DNA of 64,000 nucleotides from Charina bottae (lineage: Eukaryota > Chordata > Lepidosauria > Squamata > Charinaidae): assembly GCA_023362775.1 (NCBI GenBank), contig JALMGJ010000003.1:77423355-77487354 (forward strand), written 5' to 3'. Both the position numbers and the translations under genes were made by a program. Positions 46,700 through 58,888 of this stretch are shown here, in pieces; positions within the stretch are counted from its first letter, which is position 1; each line of letters starts with the position of its first letter. Under the pieces are notes generated by a model. That model was not told the origin of the DNA, did no database searches, and saw nothing but the letters and a program-made list of their open reading frames with translations.

Positions 46700-47445
46700 G
46701 AAATGAAGCAGGAGAATGATACCAGTTTCTAACAATCCAATGATTTCCTAATTGCTAAGACATTCTTCAAACTTCCAAAATAATACCTATATACATGGAC
46801 ATCACCAGATGGAACACTCACAAATCAAACTGAACCCGGAAATCAAACTGACTCTATTATTAGTACAAGGAGGTGGATGAGCTCAGTTGTCCACACAGCA
46901 AGAATGTGGCCAGGAGCTGTCTATGGAAGAGACCACAAACTGCTCATGTGCAAGTCTCAAGTCAAGCTAAAGTGGGAGAACAAAACCAGCATGTTTCCAT
47001 GATATGATATTGAGTCTACATTTACTATTTTCAAGGATAACATCAGGAATTGCTTTGAAGTCCTTAGTCTTATTGATAGGGAATAAGAGGAACTCTGGAA
47101 TGAAATCAAAGAAATTATTAAGGATGAATGTAGAGACTGCCAAAGACCAAGAAACAAAAGGAAGCAAACAGGATGTCAGAGTAAATGGTAGAAACTGCCA
47201 AAAATAGAAGAGAAGCCAAAGCCAAGAGACACAAAGATCTCATGAAGAAAATTAACAAAGAATTTCAGAGAGCTGCTAGAAAAGACAAGCAGTATTATAA
47301 TGACATCTGTAAAGACATCAGAAACAGACATGAAAAAACAAATACAGTTTTCCAGAAGTTCTCCAAATTCAGAAGGAAGTTCCAATCTTGAATTAGTATG
47401 CTAAAAGGATGTTAATGGACAGATAATCAAAAGGAGTCTGGTAGC
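46700..47445 (+). mobile_element. Bov-B/RTE LINE, endonuclease-linker part
   Basis: Out-of-frame matches in order: YTWTSPDG (46790), WPGAVYGRDHKLL (catalytic DH of the endonuclease, 46910), FPYDIESTFT, LWNEIKEIIKDECRD, then NRREAKAKRHKDLMKKINKE and FQRAARKDKQYYNDICKDIR, the Bov-B linker. Stops and shifts throughout. Confidence 0.75.
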
Positions 47446-48925
47446 ACCTTTTCCAACTAGTACATTTTATTAATATACTAGTATATTACAACTAATGCAT
47501 TTTATTAGTAAATTAGTATTTATTATCACTTCATCAAAGGCATAGAGTGGCTCGACTGATTATTGGGGTGAAGAGGTGGGAAAGGAAGGTAAGACAGGGT
47601 GGTTATGCAGGTACACATTACATGAGAGACAGATTACAAGTATCTTTTGAATTAATAATTGTAAAACCCATCGTATTAAAAACCCATTGTGTTTGTTAAG
47701 ACCTTCTGAGATTGCCCAAAACATTGTGATATATGTGAGTTCAACACCTCTCACTCAATAGTGGAAAGTCCTGCTTTTCCAAAACAGTCAGTTTGTGGTC
47801 TTGTGAGAAATGGATCATAGAAATGACCACTCACAATCTCTCTGAGTCAAAGTATAAAAGCAAAGATTTATTTCGCGTTTGTAAAGGCGGGTGGATCCAA
47901 TTGCTGCAGGCAAAAAGGACCACATTTCATTACAGATCTCAGCATTTTATATACCCTAATTTCGCGACCAAAGGTGGCCCTCATCTGTCCCCATTGGCTG
48001 AGGTACCAGGATGTTACACTCTTGTTTCCAATTTGCCTATAATTAACACATTTTAGCTATTGATTACATTAAAACATCCTATGCATTTTTCAATCTATGG
48101 GGGGGCTTTGCGGAAGCCTTACCAGGTTGTGTGTTAAAGAATGGGATTTCCTCATAAGTCATGGTTTGACCTCGCAGTTTGTTCTGACTTTGATACGTGT
48201 TTGTGTACACATTTCCTTATTTCCTTGGGATGATAAGACCTATCTCTGTCCCCGTCTCCCCTTGTCTTTTGTGTAATTTATTATCTTAGTCACTGTTATC
48301 CTAAAACATTTAATGGATTCTGATCATCTTGCTTGAACTTAAGCTGTCATCTCAGTTTCCAGCCACTCAATCACCAAGAGTTGGTTTAGATCTAATATAT
48401 ATAAAAAATTGCAATGGCTATTACCAGTACAAATGATTTTGTTAAAAATTAACTGATTTGTACATCCCTCACAGTCTGCTATGGAATGTCCTGGGAGGTT
48501 GAAATGCTCTGGTACTACTCTGTCCTTGTATTTGTGTCCTTTAATCCTTTTGTACAAAGTTTGGTCCATTTGTCATATATAGAATCCAGATGGTAGATGA
48601 TGGCCGATATCATATTAGAGGAAGAGCATGTGAATGTGCCTCTAATCTTGTGTGTGTACTTGCTGGGGCCTGTGATGGTGATTTTAGTGTAGATGTGAGG
48701 GCAAAGTAGCCATCAGGATTTTTTGCAGTATCTGGTTCCCATGTTATCATTATTGTCCTGTTGTTTCTTGTTGCTTGTGAGAATCTGCTTCAGGTTGCAT
48801 AGTGCCTGAGAAAGTGCAGTGTCACTGTGTAGCCTGGGCTATAGCTTATAAATAATGCTTTTGAGTGATTTGAGCTGTAAGCTGTAAGTGACTACCAGTG
48901 GTGTTCTATTGTTCTGTTTCTGTAT
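47420..48925 (-). mobile_element. Penelope-like element fragment with GIY-YIG-type region
   Basis: Minus-strand frame 48339-48569 reads LYKRIKGHKYKDRVVPEHFN then LPGHSIADCEGCTNQLIF, the HxxxHxxLPGHS-type end of the GIY-YIG endonuclease of Penelope-like elements. The segment's 3-prime end (47425-47530) carries the tail GGTGCTACCAGACTCCTTTT. 48600-48920 continues the upstream region. Interrupted at about 47800-48290 by LTR-like sequence. It splits the Bov-B copy. Confidence 0.55.
47800..48290 (-). mobile_element. LTR-like segment
   Basis: On the minus strand a TATA box (GTATATAAAATGC near 47955) lies about 85 bp upstream of a polyadenylation signal (GCGAAATAAATCTTTGC near 47868), followed by a U5-like stretch. 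That is the U3-R-U5 order of an LTR. I could not fix TG/CA ends or a target duplication, so limits are approximate. Confidence 0.45.
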
Positions 48926-48929
48926 TCTA

Positions 48930-50350
48930 TCTTTTAATAGGTCTTCCCTGGCCCAGGAGCCAGAGACATTATTGCTGATCCATGGAGGATAAATGAGACA
49001 GCTAAAGAATGCCAAAATAAGTTAGGATGCGATTTATTGATGGTAAAATGGCCTTCAGTTGTGTCGACCATGTCAAGCTGTTGAATGTCCTTAGGAAAAT
49101 GGGAATCCCAGAATTCCTCATTGTCCTCATGTGAAATCCACAGATAGGAAGCCACAGTCTGGATAGAACATGGCAAAACAGACTGACTCCAAGTCAACAA
49201 AGGAGTAAGACAAGGCTGTATATTCTCTTTTTATTCATTCAACCTCTCTGCTGACTATATATTAAGGGAGGCAGGATTGGAAGATTAGTGTGGTTTTAAA
49301 TTTGGAGGAAAAAAGTATCAATAACATGTGCTGTGTTGATGACACTCAGAGTAGTGATCTGCAAGTACAAGTGATCTGCAAATTCTAGTAATGAAAGTAG
49401 AGGACCATAGTAAAAAAATGGAACTAAGATTAAATATAGAGAAAACCAAACTAATAACAATAGATATAACAACCAGCTTTAGAATTGTCAATGAAGACAC
49501 TGAAGTGGTAGATAGTTTCTACCTTTTAATATCAGCTATCAACAGTAATGGGGCGTGGTGGCTCAGCGGGTAAGACACCAGGCTTGTCGATTGCAAGTTC
49601 GGGGGTTCAAATCCCTAGCCCCGCATGACGGAGTGAGCTCCTGCACTCGCCCCAGCTCTTGCCAACCTAGCAATTCAAAAGCATGCAAATGCAAATAGAA
49701 AAATAGGTACCACTTCGGTGGGAAGGTAACAGCGTTCCGTGCGCGTCATGCCGGCCACATGACTGCGGAAGCGTCTTCGGACAACGCTGGCTCTTTGGTT
49801 AACAAACGGAGATGAGCACCGGCCCCTAGAGTCGGACACGACTGCACAAATGTGCGGGGGGAACCTTTACCTTTTTTATCAACAGTAAAGAAACCAGCAG
49901 TCAAGAAATATGCTATAGACTAGCACTTGGTAAGATAGCAATGACAGCCTTGGAAAAGTTATTCAGATGCCAAGATGTGTGTATATCTACAAAGATCAGA
50001 ATCATGCCAGCTATGGTTTTCCTGTGATACTTTATTCAAGTGAAAGTTGGACTTTGAAGAAGTAGGATAAAAAGAGCATTGATGCTATTGAACTTTGGTG
50101 TTGGAGAAGACTCCTGAGAATATCATAGATAGCCAAAACAACAACAACCCCAAACCCCAAACCCCAAATAAATGGAGTTCTCACCTGAGGCACAAATAAG
50201 AGAAATCTGTAATGATGAGATGAGTGGAAGGAAAGAGAAGAGGCTGACTAGCAGTAAGGCAGATGGAGTAAAGTATGGTGGCAATGGGGGGCCCATTGGA
50301 AAACCTGAAGGACAGGTCATCCTGAAGAAGGTCTGTCTATGTGGTCACTA
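48930..50350 (+). mobile_element. Bov-B/RTE LINE, reverse-transcriptase part
   Basis: Broken frames spell DCVDHVKLLNVLRKMGIPEF (49050), MELRLNIEKTKLITID (49420), EVVDSFYLL (49503), then after the SINE RLALGKIAMTALEKLFRCQD and IDAIELWCWRRLLRIS (50080). This continues the Bov-B copy at 46700 after the Penelope-like insertion; a central part appears lost. Confidence 0.75.
49549..49876 (+). mobile_element. Sauria-type SINE, full length
   Basis: tRNA head with A-box-like TGGCTCAGCGGGTAAGAC and B box GGTTCAAATCC; body GCATGCAAATGCAAATAGAA, AGGTACCACTTCGGTGGGAA, GGCCACATGACTGCGGAAGC; Bov-B-like end GAGTCGGACACGACTGCAC. Exact 12-bp duplication TATCAACAGTAA (49537-49548, 49877-49888). Inserted in the older Bov-B RT. 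Confidence 0.93.
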
Positions 50351-52620
50351 GGAGCTGTCACTGAGTTAATGGCACATAATCAATCAATCAATCCCCTTTG
50401 TGAATGAGGTGACTTTGGAATGGTATTAAATGTCCATCCTGACATTAGTTTCTAGAGGTCTGCATCAAATTAATTAGAATTTTAAATTTCAAACTCAACT
50501 GGGTTGAGTTTGACAAACCCAGGAACTATCTGAAGGGAAGCAAGGCTCCTTTGATTTGGTTGATGATAGTGTTTTGGTGGTTTAGAGGAACACCATTATA
50601 GCAGTAAGCAGGAGTCATGCTAATTGCACTGTATGTGTGACAGGAGAAACATTCTGCTCTGTAAAAATGGTTCTTGAGGTGCACCATTGTAACTCCAAAG
50701 AAGGTGGAATGTCTGTGACAGGAGGTGCCATGATTAATCCATATTGAAAGGTAAAATTTCCTGCTATTCCCATTAATCCTGTACACAGGGTAAAATTGAA
50801 AATTGGTCAGAATTCAGGATGCCCAATTACTGCCTTATGCCAGGTTGGTCTGTATTGGCTGTGTCCAATAAAAGTTGTAACAATTTTTAACCTAACTAGA
50901 TGTGACTACTGTCTTCTAAGCTCCCAATTGTGTGCTGTAAAACAAATTTGAACAATATAATTGGAAAAGCTCAACATTCAATAAACAAAATTAAAGCCTA
51001 CAGCAGAGCACAGAACTTAATGTTTTTATTTGCAATTTAATTTTACATAATAATTTTCATTTCTTTCTTTGGCTAACGCTACTCATATAAGTTAGCACTT
51101 GTTTTTACAAATACCTATTGAATAATTCGTTGGAATTCTATTAAACTTTCATCTTTTCATCTGTGAATTAGAGCAATAACCTGTCATTATGACTTTTACA
51201 TGATCAAAACCTATTTAAAAAAACTCTTGGGGAATTTTTGGAGGATGGGAAAGCAGAAAGTGTGCCTGGCTTCAGCTAACATGCATCAGCTGGAAACTCA
51301 GGGAAGCTTATGATGTAGGTAAAATTATTTAAAACTCAAAATTGCTGAAGGCCTTTGAATAACTTTTACTGAGACAAAACCACACCCTAATGTGGATTAA
51401 CTGTAGCTTCCTTGTTAAGCTTGCTAAATTTTTGCCCCACTAATCCGGACAACTTAATTTCTGCAATATGCAAATTATTAATTCGTCACTTCCTTAATGC
51501 CACCTTCCCCTGTAAAGCAAGAATATCTAGGAATAGGCTAGGCAGATTATTGTCTTTTTAGTTATTGAACTGTCATGTGGAACTCTTCATCAAGGAAGGT
51601 CTTTTGAGCTGATTGCCTTCTTCAGAAAAGCTTTCCACCCTGGCATGCCCTAAATTGGCTGAGAAGACAGGTGCTGGGCCTGGTATTGTTATCATATTTA
51701 TCCATTATTCTGGTGCCACATTTCAGATGATGGGAATAGATAATAATTAGGTTGATCTTTGGATAAAATTCAGCAGGGCTCTAAGATTCTTCCAAATATG
51801 CTTTAGATGCCTTGTTTCGTTGTGATCCTTAGAACAACCTTATAAAGTGGAAGGGAAGGAAAGGTTCCCCTGTGCAAGCACTGAGTCATGTGACCCCTGG
51901 GGAAATGCCACTTTCGCGACATTTTCCTGGTAGACTATAGAGTGGGGTGGTTTGCCATTGCCTTCCCCAGAATGGAATGGAATGGAACACTGAATATAAG
52001 ATTGCCAGCAAGTTTATGGCAAAATTAAACTTAGCACCAGGGACTTCCAGCTTCATTGTACTGTCTTTAAACTCTCTTTAGAGTTCAGCTTGTCATTTTT
52101 TTTAGAGACGATCGTGGTAAAAATATTTATCATCACACCACTCAATACAATTAGCTGCTTGCATGAAAAAAAGTTTATGATCTAATAAAAGATCTAATCA
52201 TGACCAGGGAGATTTCAACAACTCCAAGCAATTCGATCAAATCCTTGGTGAATAAATAATTTTATTCATTCATAAGAAAAGGAAAAGCATTATTTCAAAA
52301 ATTATTGTAGGATGATACATCTTAATATTTTATTTTTCTGGCTGGACCTTAATGCTGACCTTAATATAGTCAATAGCCATGGACTAGATATAATTAGGGA
52401 GGATGAACTTAATTATACAAATCTTCCATAAAGTGCTCAGGTTCTGTGGCAAAAGTCTGTGTCAGCCGTTAGACTGGAGAGTATCTAAGAAATCTCTGAA
52501 TAAAAGAATAGGTCAGTGGGTCTCATCTCTTCCCACTACTCCAAGGACTTCTATTTGAATGTATTTCAGTCTAAAAAGCACCACAGTTATTCTCATTATA
52601 ATGATTAAAATGTAGCCCTT
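50350..52620. other. Mostly unassigned; one SINE-like remnant
   Basis: About 51845-51975 (AAGGTTCCCCTGTGCAAGCA, GGTGGTTTGCCATTGCC) resembles an antisense reptile SINE tail. The rest shows no recognisable gene or repeat. Confidence 0.4.
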
Positions 52621-52622
52621 TA

Positions 52623-53004
52623 CAGGTAGTCCTTGGTTAATGATGGTAATTGGGACTGGGAACTCCATTGCTAAGCAACGCAGTTGTAAAGCATGACATC
52701 AAATGACTGTGCCCACTTACGACAGCCATACCAGCAGTTCCAGTTGTGACCTCCTGCCGGCTTCCCCATTGACTTTGCTTGTTGGGAGCTGGCAGGGAAG
52801 GCCGCAAATGGTGATCACGTGACCATGCAACACTGCAGCCGTTGTAATTGCAAGCCAGTTGCCAAGTGCCTGAGTTGCAATCACGTGACCTCAGGGACGC
52901 TGTAACAGCTGTAACTTCAAGGACTGGCCGTAAGTCTCCTCATTCAGCACCACTGTAACTTCAAACGGTCACTGAATGAATGGTTGTTAACCGAGGATGA
53001 CCTG
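52623..53004. mobile_element. Mariner-like MITE, 382 bp (CAGGTAGTCC family)
   Basis: Ends CAGGTAGTCCTTGGTTAA and TTAACCGAGGATGACCTG, each next to TA (52621-52622, 53005-53006). The body has GGTGATCACGTGACC and AATCACGTGACCTCAGGGAC. No ORF. Confidence 0.85.
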
Positions 53005-53006
53005 TA

Positions 53007-53845
53007 TTTGTAAATTAAGTAAAGATTACTTTGGGCAAGAGGTAAGAGTTTTCTTACTCTTTAAGAATTCAATTTCTGTCAGTTACCAAACCAGGGCTGC
53101 TGAGACACCAATCAATCAATATATATGTATATGCATATATGTGTATGTGTATTGAACTCCATGCTGTTTTTGTTCCTAAAATACTATAATTCTTGGATGC
53201 TTGGATGACAAGCATTGCTTGTCATTAAGTATGTCAAATGCTGCATAGTGCTAGGTATGACAAAAAAGAGGGGAGCAATCACGTGGTATGATCAGTTAAG
53301 CTTCTTGATACATAAAGCACCAGGTGAGAGAGATTCTGACTCATGATTCTCTGAAATCCCCTTTTTGCATCTCTCATTATACCAGTATCGTGCACAGTAT
53401 TTCCTACATTTTCATTTTCCATTTTCCTTGAGGCATAGCAGAGATTATGAAAGAAGGAAATTCTCAGAAGGAGCCATCTATGCTACAAGAAGAAGGGCAT
53501 TTCCATATGTAGGCTCTCCAAACTGTGATCATGTGCCAACCCCCACTTTTATTCATATCTCTTGCTTGAGGTAATCTGCCTATCCTTCCAGCTTAGTTCT
53601 ACAATGATAGAATAAGTCATGGGCATACTGTATCTGATATTATGATTACACAAATGAATTACTACTTTGTATCAAACTAACTAACTTGTTAATAAGATTT
53701 GCAATCCAGACCTCCACAACGCATGGAACAAGAAGTGCCAGATGTATAGGCAGAGGCATCTGTAGGATCTGATGATGTTGTTGAAATGACAAATGTGGTA
53801 ATGCTTTTGTGTATGTGAGCAATGTCAGAGCTTGCATCCACACAG
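53007..53845. other. Unassigned intergenic stretch
   Basis: Short TATA/TGTA run near 53118-53152; the 69-codon frame at 53365 is not recognised. Confidence 0.35.
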
Positions 53846-54261
53846 CGCAATGCTGCTTTTGTTATTTACTTCCCTTTGACTCTCTCATTTGGACACCATT
53901 GTGAACAGGCTGGATTCAGAAGAGGCAGAGGTCCTCAATATCACAATGCTAATCTCCAGTGGATAATGGAAAAGACAAGGGAACCCCCCCCCAAAAAAAA
54001 TTCTGTTTCTGCTGTATCATGTAGACCACAATGAAATGTGGGTGTATTAGGCCACCTCTTCTGCCTATTGAAGAATTTGTATGACAACCAAGGAGTAGTA
54101 GACTGAAGAGTTGAAATGGTTGAAAATTGGGAAAGAGCGCACCAAGGTTGTACAATTTCTCTTGTTTTTTTAAAAAAAATATATGCAGAATATATCATGA
54201 GAAATGTTGAAATAGAAAAAACAGAAATTGGACTTAAAATTGTTGGACAACATGCTGATGA

Positions 54262-54338
54262 CGGCCGTCAGGAAGCTCTGGCGTGGGCTGGTCCATGAAG
54301 TCACGAAGAGTCGGAAGCGACTGAACGAATAAACAACA
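54262..54338 (+). mobile_element. 77-bp Bov-B tail insertion
   Basis: Only the last bases of Bov-B (CATGAAGTCACGAAGAGTCG, GAAGCGACTGAACGAATAAA). Flanked by the 13-bp duplication AACATGCTGATGA (54249-54261, 54339-54351). It interrupts the ADD catalytic codons of the host Bov-B copy. Confidence 0.9.
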
Positions 54339-54424
54339 AACATGCTGATGATACCACTTTGATGAGTAAAAGTGAGGAAAACTGAAAAAAGAAATCTTGT
54401 TGAAGGTGAAAGATGAGAGTGCAA

Positions 54425-54495
54425 TTTCTATTTCTTTTTCCGTTTCCAACTTTTAACTATGTATATTCAAAACCCAATAAAATATTAAAAAAAAA
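54425..54495 (+). mobile_element. 71-bp L1-type tail insertion
   Basis: Ends CCCAATAAAATATTAAAAAA with an A tail; bordered by a 23-bp direct repeat (54402-54424 and 54496-54518), the hallmark of L1-mediated insertion. Confidence 0.82.
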
Positions 54496-54598
54496 GAAGG
54501 TGAAAGATGAGAGTGCAAAAGCTGTCTGCTGCCCGATATTAAAAAACAAACCAACAAACCAAACAAGCATGAGATGATGTCAACAGCAAAGCCTACCC

Positions 54599-54962
54599 GA
54601 AAACAACAAGTGCTGTTTTAAAAGACTGAAAACTTTTTATGGACTTTTTCCTAAAGGAAGAAAAAAGTGAAATGATGATTTATGGATTTAATGATTGAAA
54701 TGAATGAGAATTAAATAAGAGGTTGAAGGGATTTTGGGAAGAGTTAAGAGGGAAGGGAGATGATAGGTTTGTTAATATCTGTTGAAGAGAAGGTCAGAAG
54801 TCATTATATTTCATGTCTTTAAGGTTTCTTTCTTTTTTTATCTTTTCTTGCACCTCTTTCTTCTTTCTTCTTTATTTTCTATCTCTTTCTTTAGATTTGT
54901 CTTTTACTTTATGTAAAATCATCAATAAATATAAATAAAAGGGAAAAAAGAGAAAGAAAAAA
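54599..54962 (+). mobile_element. L1-type LINE 3-prime fragment, 364 bp
   Basis: AT-rich 3-prime-UTR-like sequence (ACTTTTTATGGACTTTTTCC, ATGATTTATGGATTTAATGA) with an AATAAATATAAATAAAAGG signal and A-rich tail. Flanks AGCAAAGCCTACCC / AGCAAAGCCAACCC (54585-54598, 54963-54976) form a 14-bp duplication with one change. Confidence 0.75.
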
Positions 54963-55264
54963 AGCAAAGCCAACCCAATGCAAACAGGTGGAGAAGAAGT
55001 TGAAGGGGAAACAGACTTTATCTTCCTAGGCTGAAAATTCATAAGGATGATGACTGTAACTGTGAAATAATTGCCTCCCTGTTATTTCTGTTACTTGGAA
55101 GAAAGAGTGTGACAGATCTAGTCAAAATACAGTATTAAGGTGTAGAGATATCAAACAGACAACAAAGGAACATTTACTCAGACCATGTTATAACACATGG
55201 CTGTAAAGATCATCAGAAAAGCTGAATGAAGAAAAATCAATGACTTTGAATTGTGGTGCTACAT

Positions 55265-55680
55265 TTTTTAAAAAAAACACTGTTTATTTAAAAGATCTGT
55301 ATGGCTGCCCATCTTAAAAAACTCTGGGCAGCTCACAACAGCAATAAAACCCAATATCTATAAAACATAACCTCATAAAACAATAAAACAAAAACAAAAA
55401 AACCCCAGTGCCTTAATCATCCCCTTAGGATGCCCCGCAGGAAGCTTCAGTTAACCTCATTCCCAGTGCCTGGGTAAAAAGCCAGGGCTTGATGGACTTC
55501 TGAAAGGCTAAAAGGGTGGGGGCCTGCCAAATCACCAGGGGGAGGGTGTTCCATAAAGTAGGGGCAGCCATGGAAAAGGCACACTTCCAAGGTCCCACTA
55601 GGTGGCAGGATTTCAGGGAAGGGATCTGGAGAGTGCCTACCCTACCCTATCGGATCTGGTGATTGTTGATTGTTAACTGG
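55265..55680 (-). mobile_element. L2-type LINE 3-prime fragment, antisense
   Basis: The reverse complement of 55500-55600 reads like LEVCLFHGCPYFMEHPPPGDLAG (compare AFSVVAPALWNILPPEL) and the left end has the L2-like 3-prime terminus (GGCTGCCCATCTTAAAAAAC). It separates NDFELWC from the rest of the host Bov-B. Confidence 0.65.
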
Positions 55681-55984
55681 TCAATATTTGATGAAGGAAA
55701 ACCAGACTGCTCACTGGAAGCACTAAGAATGAAGTTAAAGGTTCAGTGTTTTGGGCAAATAATGTGAAGACAAGTCATTAAAAAAACCCTCTGATGCTTG
55801 GAAAAATTAAAGACAATCAACAAAGAGGCTGACAAAAGACAAAGTGGCTAGATATTACTACTAATGACATAAGCATGAGCTTACAAGAACTCAAAGAAAC
55901 AGTTATTGACAGACAATTCTGGCAAAATGATGTCCATTGGGTCACAAAGAATTAGATATGGCTGAACAATTCATCAACAACCAC

Positions 55985-57056
55985 CAGTGTAAATTAGAAG
56001 ACTTGCAAATCTCTAAATACTACTTGTACTTTCATCTGCCCTAGGTATTGTAATATTTTGCCTGGTATGTAGGTGGCAAATGCTGACAGACAGTCTGTTA
56101 ATTAATCAGAGATTATTAGACATAATCCAGAGAAAAGTAATTAAGTTATAGTAGACTTCAGAAACAGGTTGCAACTAAAATATTAGAATGGATGAAACTA
56201 TACAAGTACATATGATGTACTTCCTCATGAAGGATGCTTTAGTTTAGATTGCTCTGCAGATGAGGGTGTTGGAATCAATGGGCTACATATGCACCCTTTC
56301 AGCAATACAATTCTATGAGCTGAGCTTTAATTCCTCTTATCATGCCTCCTCCTTCACCTTCTATTGGTATGAATAAGTTTAGGCTATCCTGTTGGGAAAG
56401 GTAAGCTTGTCTGGGCAATATGAAAATGCATGTAGTACAGTACAGAGCCATTTTGGTATTAAAGTGTTGGACTAAGACAAGAGAGATCTGGATGCATGTC
56501 CACCTTCATCCACGGAGTCTCACTGGTTAATTTTGATCCATTCACTCAACCCAAGCAACCCCATAGTGTTACTGTTGGGGAAAAATTGGACTGTTATATA
56601 CACTGGCATGAATTCCTAGAAGAAAGCAGGCTATAAATCTAATAATAGATCTCCCATTGAAAATAATGGCTGGTGTATGATAATATATGTGTACCATTCA
56701 AACTGGGGAATGGATAATAGAGAAGAGGATTCAATTGAGATCTTCATCCATCTTTTCCCAAACATATTGCTGTGCCTACAAGAAACTGCATGCCACTAAA
56801 TGGGGCGAATAAACAGAAATGGTTAAACAAGCTAAACTCAACATGAACATGAATTTGTGTGCCTACAAGTACATGTTAGAATATTCCAAATATTCTGACT
56901 TGCATCAGTAATTGAACTTTATTCCATGCAACTATACAGTATATGGAATGCACATCCCCAGTAAAGAAAGGATGCTGGAACAGGAGTTTTGGAGTTATTT
57001 GTTTATGTCACAAATTTAAATGAATTACCATCTTGGTGGGATAAATTACATTCCTC
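55985..57056. other. Unassigned intergenic stretch
   Basis: Nothing recognisable. Confidence 0.35.
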
Positions 57057-57074
57057 TGGTATCATATGATGATT

Positions 57075-58888
57075 TTTTAAAATCATAATTTTATTAAGTT
57101 TGAAACAAAGATAAAAACTACAAAAAAGAGAAAAAAACTACAAAAAGAAAAAACACAAGAAAGTGTGAAACACAAGAAAAAGAATTTTAAAGATTACATA
57201 AAGAAGTGACTTCCGACTTTCAACAAGAATATACAGCAATTTCCATAATCAATCCCTTACTCTATATCAAACCAAGATCACATTATTTCTATAAATCATT
57301 CCATTAGCACATTATAAAAATCACTAAACACAGTTCCCCTTATATTAAAAGAAAAAGAAACGTATAAACCTCCAAATCAACTTCCCCCCCAAAAACAACA
57401 TTTATTTAATTATTTCCTTCCTACCACTATTCTATACATTTCTGTCCACTACAATAAAAATCAAATTATAAAAACATATAAATTGTCTACTTTTATAATT
57501 AATAACAACAACAACATTTATAATTAATAATACTATAACAATCTTAATCCTATTAAACCTAAAACCAAGCGATTATTATTATACCTTATAAATCTTAAAA
57601 ATCAAACAAATCTTAAAAGCAATCCAGTAAATCTTAATCCAAATAATTAAAGAAAAATAGAATCATACAAGCCTTAATATCAATCCAGATAAACATTCTT
57701 AAATCTTTACCCGACTTCAAAATATACTAAAGCAATTACATATCTCCATTTTACACACAAGGCATTTTTCATACAGAAATCAAAGAGCCCAACTGCCCCC
57801 CTTAGAGACTCAGACTTCCTAGCAAAAAACCTCCCACAGAACAGAGCCACTTCTTTCCCACAACACAGAAAAGCAACTCCTTTTGTAATTTGCAACTCAG
57901 AGAATTTCTTTAACCCCTTCAATACCAAAATGTAATCGTTGTCTGGGATTTCAACAAAAGGTTCAATCTTGCTGTCAGTAGACACATCTCTATCTTCATT
58001 AAAATCTTCATCTTCTTCCAGAACATCCTCAGCCAGATGACACATTTTAAAACTGATATTTTCTGCAATGTCCCACATACCTTGCAAAATAGTTTGAGAA
58101 ACATCATACAAGAACTGTTTAAACTCACTACAAAGCTCCCAACAAAACTCTGAGAAAGTCTCCTTGAAATCCTCCATGCTTCAGGCAGTAGATTATGGCA
58201 CCCCTAGATACTTGACTAGCATGATTAGGAGTTAATGAGTTAATGGAAAGTTACAGAAAGTTGTTGACACAAGAGAAAGTATGCTAACAAGCAGCTCCCA
58301 GGGAAAGTGAACAGAAAGCTAAAAACTCAAAACAGCAGATTCAACATGTAGGAAAATGTTAAATCCTTCAAATTCAATACAAAAATAATAACAGGGAGGT
58401 AATTATTTATTCTCAGTCCTCCTTAATGTTTAAATGGGAAAACAAGCCAGAACTTAATTTTTTTAAAAAAATAAATAAATCCAAAAATAACTATAGGCAC
58501 CGAGAGATTTCACTTCTCCTTGCTGTAGAAAGCCTCTCTTGGGGTACATAAGCTTAAATATATATATATAAATTGGGTGATTTAGAAATGGGGTGGGTGG
58601 CTTGACTTAGTGTCTCTTTAAGGCTATAGTGTGGCTTGGAAATGGTGATGTCCCGGTTTCCCGGCAGCAATTACCCGATTGGCGCGAACACTGTTTGCGA
58701 TTCTCAGGCTGCAAGTCGCTGTTCTGGAGAATAAATGGGATGCTTCCGAGCACTTTCTTTGCCATGAAAATGCTCCAGGGCTTCAGGAAAGAACCTGCCT
58801 GAGCCCAAATATTCGCTACGATGCCAGTTCTGCCTGTGGAGCCCGCAGACACAGCTGTTCAGTCGGCCATATTCCCACTGGAAGCCAG
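57075..58888 (-). mobile_element. L1-type element with 5-prime end and ORF1-like frame only
   Basis: Exact 18-bp duplication TGGTATCATATGATGATT at 57057-57074 and 58889-58906. On the minus strand the element starts CACTGGCTTCCAGTGGGAAT and ATGGCCGACTGAACAG (L1 5-prime-UTR style), has an ORF (57707-58177), then an AT-rich region and the 3-prime end CTTAATAAAATTATGATTTT. At about 1.8 kb it has both ends but no RT, so it is internally deleted or a half-L1. Confidence 0.82.
57707..58177 (-). pseudogene. ORF1-like frame of the short L1-type element
   Basis: 156 codons starting MEDFKETFSEFCWELCSEFK. Residues 1-75 are acidic and likely helical (HLAEDVLEEDEDFNEDRDVS). From about residue 85 it has KKFSELQITKGVAFLCCGKE and CGRFFARKSESLRGAVGLF. 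I see no RRM or C-terminal ORF1 domain, so it is an N-terminal ORF1 fragment or a diverged ORF1. Related in position, not clearly in sequence, to the frame at 31503-31904. Confidence 0.5.

Larger units (their letters stand above)
53850..55985 (+). mobile_element. Old Bov-B/RTE LINE invaded by at least four elements
   Basis: Bov-B pieces in order: EQAGFRRGRGPQYHNANLQW (53907), YAEYIMRNVEIEKTEIGLKI (54180), HADD|TTLMSKSE (split at 54262), GGEVEGETDFIFLG-like sequence (54990-55030), NDFELWC (55235) and the C-terminal QELKETVIDRQFWQNDV region (55885-55930). Inserted in it: Bov-B tail (54262), L1 tail (54425), L1 (54599), L2 (55265). Confidence 0.75.

Noticed and set aside
49549..49620. Functional tRNA gene
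   Set aside because: A and B boxes belong to the head of a Sauria-type SINE with target duplication; no cloverleaf gene ending.
53119..53152. Origin or promoter-like AT element
   Set aside because: Simple TA/TG-rich stretch without other signals.
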